Shown: positions 54,904 to 62,105 of the stretch, in pieces
Position numbering within the stretch: the stretch's first letter is position 1
Layout of the letters: every line of letters starts with the position of its first letter
NCBI GenBank assembly: GCA_016707115.1
Contig: JADJIH010000001.1
Span: 806,001 to 870,000, forward strand
Length of the DNA stretch: 64,000 nt
Direction: 5' to 3'
DNA from: Ignavibacteriales bacterium
Lineage (GTDB): Bacteria; Bacteroidota; Ignavibacteria; Ignavibacteriales; Ignavibacteriaceae
The notes under the pieces: model-generated
Database searches by the model: none
The model's input: the letters and a program-made list of their open reading frames with translations, nothing else
What the model was told of the DNA's origin: nothing
Program-made: the position numbers and the translations under genes

Positions 54904-54982
54904 GTCATCCTGTCCGCCGCGGTGGACTGCTTAAGGATGGCTGTAAATAAAAAAGTCACACTTCGACAAGCTCAGTGTGACA
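54904..54982. repeat. Two dispersed palindromic repeats between rny and coaE
   Basis: Unit 1 (54904-54940) starts GTCATCCTGTCCGCCGCGGT and contains the palindrome CCGCCGCGG. Unit 2 (54955-54982) reads GTCACACTTCGACAAGCTCA with TGTGAC at its end, the reverse complement of the 49409 type. Confidence 0.75.
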
Positions 54983-55012
54983 TTTATTAAAAGAACAAAG
55001 TTTTACTAAAAA

Positions 55013-56578
55013 TTATTTTGCGTACCCTATTTTTCTAACTTCACGTATAACAACAACTTTAATCTGTCCTGGATAATCCATCTCTTCTTCAATCTTTTGT
55101 GCTATTTCTCTTGCTAGTCTATCAGCACTTGCATCATCCACTTTATCGTGCTCAACAACAACTCTAACCTCTCTGCCTGCTTGTATTGCATAAGTTTTTG
55201 CAACGCCTTCAAATGATTTTGCAAGTTGTTCTAAGTTCTCTAATCGTTTTACGTAACTTTCCAGCGGTTCTCGCCTTGCACCAGGTCTTGCACCGCTAAT
55301 AGCATCTGCAGATTGTACAAGAGCTGCAATCGGATGTTCCATTTCAATATCTTCGTGATGCGATCCAACTGCATTAACAACTATAGCATGTTCTTTATAC
55401 TTCTTGGTTAAATCATAACCAAGCAATGCGTGCGGACCTTCAATACTTTTATCAACTGTCTTACCGACATCGTGAAGTAATCCTGCCCGTTTTGCCATCA
55501 CAGGATCTAATCCTAATTCAGCGGCCATAATTCCCGTTAAGTATGCAACTTCAACGCTGTGTTGTAATAGATTTTGCCCGTAGCTTGATCGATACTTCAT
55601 CTTTCCAATGTGTTTAACCAACTCTCCATGCATATTGTGTAAACCAAGCTGTAAAATTGTGTTCTCACCTTCACGTTGAATTTCTTCTTCAAGTTCTGCA
55701 GATACTTTTTCTACAACTTCTTCAATTCTTGCAGGATGAATTCTTCCATCAGATATTAATCTTTCTAATGAGATTCTAGCAATTTCTCTTCTGAATTGAT
55801 CAAATGAAGAAAGGATAACAGCTTCGGGGGTGTCGTCAACAATAACATCAACACCGGTGGCCGATTCAAAAGCACGAATGTTTCGCCCTTCTTTACCGAT
55901 GATTCGTCCCTTCATCTCATCATTCTGAATTTGAACTACTGAAACGGTGGTTTCAATGGAATAATCAGCAGCTGTTCTTTGTATTGCCTGAACGATTATT
56001 TTCTGAGCTTCTTTTTTAGCATCTGCTTTAGCTCTATCGTGCACTTCTTTTATGGTTTGCGAAGCATCTATTTTTGCCTGATTAACTAAATTTTCAACAA
56101 GCATTTTTCTAGCTTCTTCAGATGTTAAACCTGATATTTTTTCAAGCTTATCATTCTGTTCAACTTCAAGCTTTTTAATCTCAATAGTTTTTTCATCGAG
56201 GCTAACTTTTGCATCCTGAACCTGCTTTTCGAGTTTTCTTAACTCTTTTTCTTTTTGCAGAACAAGTTCGAATTTCTTTTCGCTGCTCTCTTCTCTCTGC
56301 TGAAGTTGTTTTTCGAGATTAGAAAGTTTTTGCTTTTTCTGATTTACTTCAGTGTCAAACTCAATTTTCTTTTTGTACCACTCGTCTTTTACTTCTAGAA
56401 GTTTCTCTCTTTTTAGATTAGCAGCCTCTTTTTTTGCATCCTGAATCATAGTTTCAGATTTTTCAGCAGCTGCATTTATACTGTTTTTCCCAAACTTAGA
56501 ATTGAAAAACCATCCTAACCAAGCAAACAATGGTAAAAGAACCGCAACCATTGGTATTATAATTATCAAATCCATCAT
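55013..56578 (-). CDS. rny: Ribonuclease Y
   Basis: Membrane-bound endoribonuclease that starts mRNA decay. It has 521 residues: an N-terminal helix (4-26), a long charged coiled coil (about 35-205), a KH RNA-binding domain (about 212-275, with MKGRIIGKEGRNIRAFE) and an HD domain whose metal motif is in AGLLHDVGKTVD with SHHEDIE downstream. The last helices end in GQIKVVVIREVRKIGYAK. GGAGGA precedes two tandem ATG codons, so either could start translation. The 6S RNA gene lies immediately upstream. Confidence 0.97.
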   Translation of the reverse strand: MMDLIIIIPMVAVLLPLFAWLGWFFNSKFGKNSINAAAEKSETMIQDAKKEAANLKREKLLEVKDEWYKKKIEFDTEVNQKKQKLSNLEKQLQQREESSEKKFELVLQKEKELRKLEKQVQDAKVSLDEKTIEIKKLEVEQNDKLEKISGLTSEEARKMLVENLVNQAKIDASQTIKEVHDRAKADAKKEAQKIIVQAIQRTAADYSIETTVSVVQIQNDEMKGRIIGKEGRNIRAFESATGVDVIVDDTPEAVILSSFDQFRREIARISLERLISDGRIHPARIEEVVEKVSAELEEEIQREGENTILQLGLHNMHGELVKHIGKMKYRSSYGQNLLQHSVEVAYLTGIMAAELGLDPVMAKRAGLLHDVGKTVDKSIEGPHALLGYDLTKKYKEHAIVVNAVGSHHEDIEMEHPIAALVQSADAISGARPGARREPLESYVKRLENLEQLAKSFEGVAKTYAIQAGREVRVVVEHDKVDDASADRLAREIAQKIEEEMDYPGQIKVVVIREVRKIGYAK

Positions 56579-56604
56579 TTTCCTCCGTACTGTATTTAGA
56601 ATTA

Positions 56605-56806
56605 TAAACCGACACTGCCGCGGCTAATAGGAAAAACCCTATTTAAGCACGGTGGGAACGCGCTCGAAAGCTTTTTACTTCCACTGCTCCAACACAAGGT
56701 CAGAATCCCCGATAAATCGAGGTGAGGCCTGTAATACGCTCCGAAGTTCGCAAACCCTAATTAATTCAACTGTTAGTTTTTCATTAAAAAACGGCAGTGC
56801 GGTAAT
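56605..56806 (-). ncRNA. ssrS: 6S RNA
   Basis: The 231-base gap between zapA and rny has no gene but has the 6S plan. The two ends pair: ACCGCACTGCCG (minus strand, 56803-56792) with CGGCAGTGTCGGT (56620-56608), one bulged base. Between them is a purine-rich 5' strand, a GC-containing middle (CCTCGATTTATCGGGG) and a 3' strand with GGGTTTTTCCTATTAGCCG. A length of about 195 bases and a place directly downstream of zapA are both usual for 6S RNA. It sequesters the housekeeping RNA polymerase by mimicking an open promoter. The boundaries are approximate. Confidence 0.8.
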
Positions 56807-56809
56807 CTT

Positions 56810-57106
56810 TTAAGATGGGTCAGACATTTCAGGTTCTTTAAGAAGAAGCTTTATTCTCTTTATTTTATCAGTTGCCTGGATAAGGAATTCCCGGTTTTTA
56901 TTTTTTTCTATAAATAAATCGTAGGCAATATTTAAACAAGCGATTATAGCAATAGTCTGAGCAGGCTGATCCGGTAATTCGTCTTTAGTTTCTTCCATTA
57001 CTTTATTTACATAAATAGCCAGCTCTTTTGCTATCTCTTCATTTTCTACTAGTAGAGAATACTCTTTATCAAAGATTTTTATTTTTAGCTTCTTTTTGTC
57101 AGTCAT
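56810..57106 (-). CDS. zapA: Cell division protein ZapA
   Basis: 98 residues. It bundles FtsZ filaments and recruits coiled-coil partners to the division ring. ATG at 57106 is preferred, giving MTDKKKLKIKIFDKEYSLLVE, the usual ZapA beginning; a longer frame starts 24 bases upstream. The long C-terminal helix (IAIIACLNIAYDLFIEKNKNREFLIQATDKIKRIKLLL) forms the ZapA tetramer. A small coiled-coil gene lies just upstream and the 6S RNA gene follows directly. Confidence 0.92.
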   Translation of the reverse strand: MTDKKKLKIKIFDKEYSLLVENEEIAKELAIYVNKVMEETKDELPDQPAQTIAIIACLNIAYDLFIEKNKNREFLIQATDKIKRIKLLLKEPEMSDPS

Positions 57107-57154
57107 TGAATTATCTACACCATCAAACAATCATTTTATTTATATGAACTATTT

Positions 57155-57466
57155 TTATGAACTTAAGTGAAAATCAATTTTAGAAATAATATCCTGTAAC
57201 TTTAACTTTAAATTTTCCTTCTCCTTGGTATTTAATGTATTAAAAATGTTACCCTCTTCATCCTGTTTGGATAACAAAATCTCTTGTTCCAATTCAATAA
57301 TTTTTTTCTGTAAAAATGAATTATCCTGACGCAGTTTTGCCACTTGGATTTCTAATTCTGTTTTTCTCTCTTCAGTATCTTTAAGTTTATTGCCCATTGT
57401 GGCAATTTCTGCTTCAATAGCAGAAAGATCATGAATTATTGAATCGTATTTTGCTAAATCAACCAA
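57155..57466 (-). CDS. Small coiled-coil protein next to ZapA, possibly ZapB-like
   Basis: 103 residues. From about residue 8 to 70 it is a continuous heptad coiled coil (IHDLSAIEAEIATMGNKLKD and QVAKLRQDNSFLQKKIIELEQEIL). The C-terminal 30 residues form another helix ending DIISKIDFHL. Composition and length resemble ZapB, which binds ZapA at the division ring, and the genes are adjacent. Sequence similarity to ZapB cannot be shown by eye. It starts at TTG directly after the pheT stop. Confidence 0.7.
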   Translation of the reverse strand: MVDLAKYDSIIHDLSAIEAEIATMGNKLKDTEERKTELEIQVAKLRQDNSFLQKKIIELEQEILLSKQDEEGNIFNTLNTKEKENLKLKLQDIISKIDFHLSS

Positions 57467-59872
57467 CTACTTTCCTCTTAATTGAGCGTTAAACTCTTTG
57501 GTTACAAGTGCAATTAAATTGTTAAAATCCTTTTCAACTTCATCTTCTGTAAGAGTTCTGCTTTCATCATAATACTCAAGAGTAAATGCTAAACTTTTTC
57601 TATCTGTTCCAAGCGAATCACTTTCAAACACATCAAACACAGAAACTACTTTAAGAAGCGGTGAACTTTTCTTTTTAATAAATTCTTTTACATCAAGATA
57701 TTTAACTGATTTATCCAGAATAAAAGCAAAATCCCTAATAATTTTGGGATACTTTAACGGATCAGTGTAAGTTTTTGTGCTTGATTGAACAGACTTTAAT
57801 ACTGTTAAATTAAACTCAAAACAGTAAACATCTTGGTTAATATCAAATTGTTTTAGAACTTCATTTTTTAGTTTTCCGCCTCTGCCTAACTCAACTTCTT
57901 TAAAGCTTTTTGTTAAGTGATAGGCGTAAATTTCATTTGCAGTCGAATAATATGAATCAATTAAAACATTGTCAAGGGATATTTTGCTTAAAAATGAATC
58001 TATCAATCCTTTAAGAAGATAGAAATCTGATTCTTTTTCTTCTATATTCCATCCTTTAACCACTTCTTTTCCACTTATAACAAGCAGTAGATTCTGTGTT
58101 TCAGTAAAATCAGAGAAGCTTTTTATTTCACCATCACATATCCTTTTGAAGGAATCACCAATCTCAAAAAACTTTAAATCTTTAACTCCCTGTCTGATAT
58201 TTTTAGAAATCGTAATCAGCGCACCGGAAATTAATGAGGTTCGTAAACATTCCATATCAGCACTCAAAGGATTTGCAATCCTGATTGGATTCCCTGTTAA
58301 CTTAGCATCATTTTCAGTCTGCAAAGGATTGTTTATCATTTCAAAAAATCCAAGGGCAGTTGCGGTCTGTCTTATCTTTTCATCAAATTCTGTTTCATCA
58401 GTTTTCTTTTCAAGTGTAATGTTAATTTTAGAAACGGTAGGAATATTATCATATCCATTTATTCTGGCAATCTCTTCAATCAAATCTATTTCACGTTCAA
58501 TATCAGGACGAAATGTTGGAACTGAAACCAATAACTTATCTTCATCCAGGACTTTTATCGCTAATCCTAAACGTGATAAAATATTTTTAATTTTATCAGG
58601 TGCTACTTCATATCCAAGAATTTTTGTTGTGCGGGAAAATCTTAATTCAATTTCTTTTGGATTAATTACATTTGGATAAACATCAATAATTCCATTTGCA
58701 ATTTTTCCTTCAGCTAATTCAGCTACAAGTTGTGCACATCTTTCTGCAGCATACTTGGTAATATTCGGATCAGTTCCTCTTTCAAAACGATAAGAAGCAT
58801 CTGTACTTAATCCTAAAGTTTTAGAAGTTTTTCTTATGCTTGATGGATGAAAGTAAGCGCTTTCAATTAAAATATTTTTTGTTGTTTCTGTTATCTCAGA
58901 ATTTTCACCACCCATAACTCCTGCAATTGCAACTTCCCTTTTTCCATCGCAGATCATCAAAGTATTTAATGGAAGTTTTCTTTCTTTGGAATCAAGTGTT
59001 GTAAAAACAATTTCTGATTTTGTACTCTTTACAACTATTTTATGACCATTTAGTTTATCAAGATCAAATGCGTGCAAAGGCTGTCCGCATTCGTGCAATA
59101 CTAGATTGGTAATATCAACAATATTATTTCTTGGTCTTAACCCTATTTTCTCAAGTCTATCTTTTAACCACTTTGGTGATTCTATTATCTGAACATCTTT
59201 TACAACTTTAGCAATGTAACGAGGACAATTAACAATATCTTCAATAACAACGGACGCTAATTTATTTATATCATCATTAGTTTCATTCAGCTTTAATTCA
59301 GGAATAATCAAATCACGATCAAACAAAGCCGCTAGATCTCGTGCAACTCCGATATGAGATAATGCATCAGGACGGTTTGGTGTTATTGCGATTTCCAAAA
59401 TTACATCGTTAAGATTTAGCGCTTCAGTTATTGGTTTTCCTGCTTCAAATTTTTCATCTAAAACCATTATACCAGAATGATCATCGCTCAATAACAATTC
59501 ATCTTCAGCGCATATCATCCCGTTAGATTCAACGCCACGAATCTTAGCTTTTTTAATTACAAAATTTCCATTTGGTATTTCTGTCCCGATTGGAGCGAAG
59601 ACAATCTTTTGTCCCGCTTTTACATTTGATGCACCACAAATAACCTGCAAATCATCTTTACCATCGAACACTTTACAGATTGTTAGCTTATCAGCATTTG
59701 GATGTTTTTCAGTTTCTTTAACAAATCCAACAATAAAATTTTTATATAGATTAGTTTGATCAACAACATCTTCAACTTCTAATCCAGACATTGTTAATTG
59801 AGAAACTATTTCTTCAGTGCTGATTCGGCTAAGATCAACAAATTCTTTTATCCAACTAAGTGAAATTTTCAT
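57467..59872 (-). CDS. pheT: Phenylalanine-tRNA ligase beta subunit
   Basis: 801 residues, full length. The N-terminal tRNA-binding OB fold (about 40-150, with VVGFVKETEKHPNADKLTICKV) is followed by B1 and the B3/B4 editing domain (ITPNRPDALSHIGVARDLA; GVMGGENSEIT), the B5 domain, the catalytic-like core and the C-terminal ferredoxin-fold anticodon domain (KYPKIIRDFAFILDKSVKY to the end). It forms the alpha2-beta2 enzyme with PheS, encoded 15 bases upstream. Confidence 0.98.
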   Translation of the reverse strand: MKISLSWIKEFVDLSRISTEEIVSQLTMSGLEVEDVVDQTNLYKNFIVGFVKETEKHPNADKLTICKVFDGKDDLQVICGASNVKAGQKIVFAPIGTEIPNGNFVIKKAKIRGVESNGMICAEDELLLSDDHSGIMVLDEKFEAGKPITEALNLNDVILEIAITPNRPDALSHIGVARDLAALFDRDLIIPELKLNETNDDINKLASVVIEDIVNCPRYIAKVVKDVQIIESPKWLKDRLEKIGLRPRNNIVDITNLVLHECGQPLHAFDLDKLNGHKIVVKSTKSEIVFTTLDSKERKLPLNTLMICDGKREVAIAGVMGGENSEITETTKNILIESAYFHPSSIRKTSKTLGLSTDASYRFERGTDPNITKYAAERCAQLVAELAEGKIANGIIDVYPNVINPKEIELRFSRTTKILGYEVAPDKIKNILSRLGLAIKVLDEDKLLVSVPTFRPDIEREIDLIEEIARINGYDNIPTVSKINITLEKKTDETEFDEKIRQTATALGFFEMINNPLQTENDAKLTGNPIRIANPLSADMECLRTSLISGALITISKNIRQGVKDLKFFEIGDSFKRICDGEIKSFSDFTETQNLLLVISGKEVVKGWNIEEKESDFYLLKGLIDSFLSKISLDNVLIDSYYSTANEIYAYHLTKSFKEVELGRGGKLKNEVLKQFDINQDVYCFEFNLTVLKSVQSSTKTYTDPLKYPKIIRDFAFILDKSVKYLDVKEFIKKKSSPLLKVVSVFDVFESDSLGTDRKSLAFTLEYYDESRTLTEDEVEKDFNNLIALVTKEFNAQLRGK

Positions 59873-59887
59873 TTTCTTATATCCGCA

Positions 59888-60901
59888 TTAAAACTGTTTT
59901 AAGAATCTTAAATCATTATCAAAGAAAATTCTTATATCTGTAATTCCATACTTCAACAAAGCAATTCTTTCTATTCCCATTCCAAACGCATAACCTGTAT
60001 ATTTTTCTGAATCATAATTAACAAACTTAAAAACATTTGGATCAACCATTCCGCAGCCAAGAATTTCTAACCAGCCTGAGTTCTTACAAATCTTACAGCC
60101 TTTACCATGACATAAATAACAGGTTATATCCATTTCTGCACTTGGTTCCGTAAACGGAAAAAAACTTGGACGGAAACGATACTTCAAATCAGAACCATAA
60201 AACTGTTTTGCAAATGAAACCAATGTTCCTTTTAACTCAGCAAATGTTACATCGGTATCAACATAAATTCCATCAACCTGGTGAAACATACAATAGCTTC
60301 TTGCACTAACTGCTTCATTACGATAAACTCTGCCTGGCATAATTGCACGAACCGGCGGAGCTTGTTTTTCCATTAATCTGATTTGTACAGGAGTTGTATG
60401 AGTGCGCAATAAAAATTCTTTACTTACAAAAAAAGTATCCTGCATATCTCTTGCAGGATGATCAGCCGGAAAATTCAGTGATTCAAAATTGTAATAATCC
60501 GATTCTAACTCGGGACCATTTGCAACAGAAAATCCTAATCCTTTAAAGATTGATTTTATCTCATCTAAAGTTTGAGTGAGAATATGTTTACTGCCAACAA
60601 TGTAATTCTTTCCTGGTAAGGTAAGATCAATTTCATTTTCTTTATTTGAATTACTTGAAGAAATTCTTTCTTTAACTTCTTCAAAATAAGCTGAAACTTC
60701 ATTTCTTAGCAAATTTAATTTCTTGCCAAGTATAGGTTTTTCTTCTTTCACAACATCTTTAAGATCTTCAAAAAGTTGTGATACAAGTCCGTTTCTACTA
60801 AAATATTTTATACGTAATTCTTCAACATCTTTTATTGAAGAAACCGATTTTATATCTGTATAAAAACTTTCTTTAATTTCTGTAATGTTTTTATCAAGCA
60901 T
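59888..60901 (-). CDS. pheS: Phenylalanine-tRNA ligase alpha subunit
   Basis: Class II synthetase subunit of 337 residues carrying the aminoacylation site. The N-terminal coiled coil is followed by motif 2 around RTHTTPVQIRLME and RVYRNE, then FHQVDGIYVD and FPFTEPSAEMDI, and motif 3 GFGMGIER-like in YAFGMGIERIALLKYGI. A Cys-rich insert (CYLCHGKGCKICKNSGWLEILGCG) is a possible zinc site and is common in bacterial PheS. The leader contains a hairpin that may attenuate transcription. Confidence 0.98.
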   Translation of the reverse strand: MLDKNITEIKESFYTDIKSVSSIKDVEELRIKYFSRNGLVSQLFEDLKDVVKEEKPILGKKLNLLRNEVSAYFEEVKERISSSNSNKENEIDLTLPGKNYIVGSKHILTQTLDEIKSIFKGLGFSVANGPELESDYYNFESLNFPADHPARDMQDTFFVSKEFLLRTHTTPVQIRLMEKQAPPVRAIMPGRVYRNEAVSARSYCMFHQVDGIYVDTDVTFAELKGTLVSFAKQFYGSDLKYRFRPSFFPFTEPSAEMDITCYLCHGKGCKICKNSGWLEILGCGMVDPNVFKFVNYDSEKYTGYAFGMGIERIALLKYGITDIRIFFDNDLRFLKQF

Positions 60902-60922
60902 AAGTTTTATTTAAATAGAAAA

Positions 60923-60963
60923 TACCCTCGACGGATGAAAATGTAACAAATCCGAAGAGGGTA
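60923..60963 (-). terminator. Hairpin between rplT and pheS: terminator or attenuator
   Basis: TACCCTC (60923-60929) pairs with GAGGGTA (60957-60963), and an inner CGGAT pairs with ATCCG. On the minus strand it is followed by a T-containing stretch. It sits right after rplT and 22 bases before the pheS ATG, so it may limit read-through from the ribosomal genes into pheST. Confidence 0.65.
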
Positions 60964-60968
60964 TAAAA

Positions 60969-61316
60969 TTAGTTAATAGAAAATTTAACTACTTCAGAAA
61001 AAGCTGTTGGATTTTCAGCAGCTAAACTAGCAAGTACTTTTCTATTGATATCAACACCTTTTTTGTTAAGCGCATCTATCAATCTGGAATAAGTTGTGCC
61101 GTTAGTTCTTGCAGCAGCATTTATTCGTACTATCCAAAGCGATCTGTAAACTCTCTTTTTAAGTTTTCTGTCTCTGTAAGCGTGGCCTAAACCTTTATCG
61201 ATTGCATTTTTTGCCGCGGTTAGAACGTTACCCTGATTTCCCCAGTAACCTTTTGCACGCTTTAGCTGGTTTCTTCTTCTTCTATGCGAAGCAACTTTAT
61301 TTTTTGATCTTGGCAT
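60969..61316 (-). CDS. rplT: 50S ribosomal protein L20
   Basis: 115 residues, standard size. It binds 23S rRNA early in 50S assembly and, in several bacteria, represses its own operon through rpmI-rplT mRNA structure. The basic N-terminal helix SKNKVASHRRRRNQLKRAKGYWG-type region and the globular end (AARTNGTTYSRLIDALNKKGVDINRK) are typical. It is the third gene of infC-rpmI-rplT. Confidence 0.99.
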   Translation of the reverse strand: MPRSKNKVASHRRRRNQLKRAKGYWGNQGNVLTAAKNAIDKGLGHAYRDRKLKKRVYRSLWIVRINAAARTNGTTYSRLIDALNKKGVDINRKVLASLAAENPTAFSEVVKFSIN

Positions 61317-61332
61317 TTTTTATCCTTCTCTA

Positions 61333-61524
61333 TTATTGTACCATTATCCGTACACGTTTTTGTTCGGCATCACTTACCAATGTGCCTTTTCTCAAACTTC
61401 TTTTTCTTTTTGTAGTTTTAGAAGTAAGAATATGGCTTTTGTAAGCTTTCTTTCTTTTAAAACCTCCTGATGCAGTCTTCTTAAATGATTTAGAAGCACC
61501 ACGATTGCTTTTCATTTTTGGCAT
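61333..61524 (-). CDS. rpmI: 50S ribosomal protein L35
   Basis: 63 residues, highly basic. MPKMKSNRGASKSFKKTASG and the KRKRSLRKGTLVS segment are standard L35 motifs. It lies three bases after the infC stop and 16 bases before rplT, the universal order. Confidence 0.98.
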   Translation of the reverse strand: MPKMKSNRGASKSFKKTASGGFKRKKAYKSHILTSKTTKRKRSLRKGTLVSDAEQKRVRIMVQ

Positions 61525-61527
61525 TTT

Positions 61528-62073
61528 TTATCCCGGCTTATTTGTTTTTTTTGCTTTTTTAGATTGAGGAACTAATATGGTAGCCATATTCCTTCCTTCA
61601 AGTTTAATTGGAGATTCTACTTTAGCAACGTCTTCCAATTTTTCAATAAATCTTGTTAATAATTCTTCACCCTGTGCTGTGTAGGCCATTTCACGACCCT
61701 TAAACATAACACTTACCTTTACTTTATTTCCTTCTTCAAGAAAATTTATTGTATGCTTAACTTTAAAGTCAAAATCGTGAACATCAGTATTTGGATGCAT
61801 TCTAATCTCTTTAAGAATAGATACAACCTGATTTTTTTTCTGAATCTTTTCACGTTTTTGCTGTTCGTATTTGAACTTACCAAAATCGATAATCTTACAA
61901 ACAGGAGGTACTGCCTGCGGGGCTATTTCAACAAGATCTTGTCCCCTCTCTTCTGATAATCTAATAGCGTCTCTAACCGTGTAAACACCTAATTGCGAGC
62001 CATCAACATCAATTACTCTAACTTTTGCAGCTTTTATTTCCTCGTTTATACGAACAGATTGTTTCTGACTGAT
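61528..62073 (-). CDS. infC: Translation initiation factor IF-3 with an apparent AUC start codon
   Basis: Binds the 30S subunit and proofreads start-codon selection. The canonical-start frame (61528-61800) covers only the C-terminal domain. Translating further upstream in the same frame gives the whole N-terminal domain: RINEEIKAAKVRVIDVDGSQ, then LGVYTVRDAIRLSEERGQDL, VEIAPQAVPPVCKIIDFGKF and the linker. The frame is open back to a TAA beyond the thrS gap, yet contains no ATG, GTG or TTG before the N-terminal domain. The best start is ATC at 62073, six bases after AGAGG, giving 181 residues, a normal size. Non-canonical AUU/AUC starts on infC allow IF-3 to limit its own synthesis in other bacteria. 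It is the second gene of the thrS operon. Confidence 0.9.
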   Translation of the reverse strand: MSQKQSVRINEEIKAAKVRVIDVDGSQLGVYTVRDAIRLSEERGQDLVEIAPQAVPPVCKIIDFGKFKYEQQKREKIQKKNQVVSILKEIRMHPNTDVHDFDFKVKHTINFLEEGNKVKVSVMFKGREMAYTAQGEELLTRFIEKLEDVAKVESPIKLEGRNMATILVPQSKKAKKTNKPG

Positions 62074-62079
62074 ATATAA

Positions 62080-62084
62080 CCTCT
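62080..62084 (-). promoter_or_regulatory. Ribosome binding site of infC
   Basis: AGAGG on the minus strand lies six bases before ATC at 62073-62071. Its spacing decides the start, because no standard start codon is available in the infC frame. Confidence 0.75.
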
Positions 62085-62105
62085 TTTTTTGTTAAAAAAT
62101 TAAAA

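Noticed and set aside
61528..61800. Separate 90-residue IF-3 C-terminal protein
   Set aside because: The N-terminal domain is encoded directly upstream in the same frame; it is one infC gene with a non-standard start.
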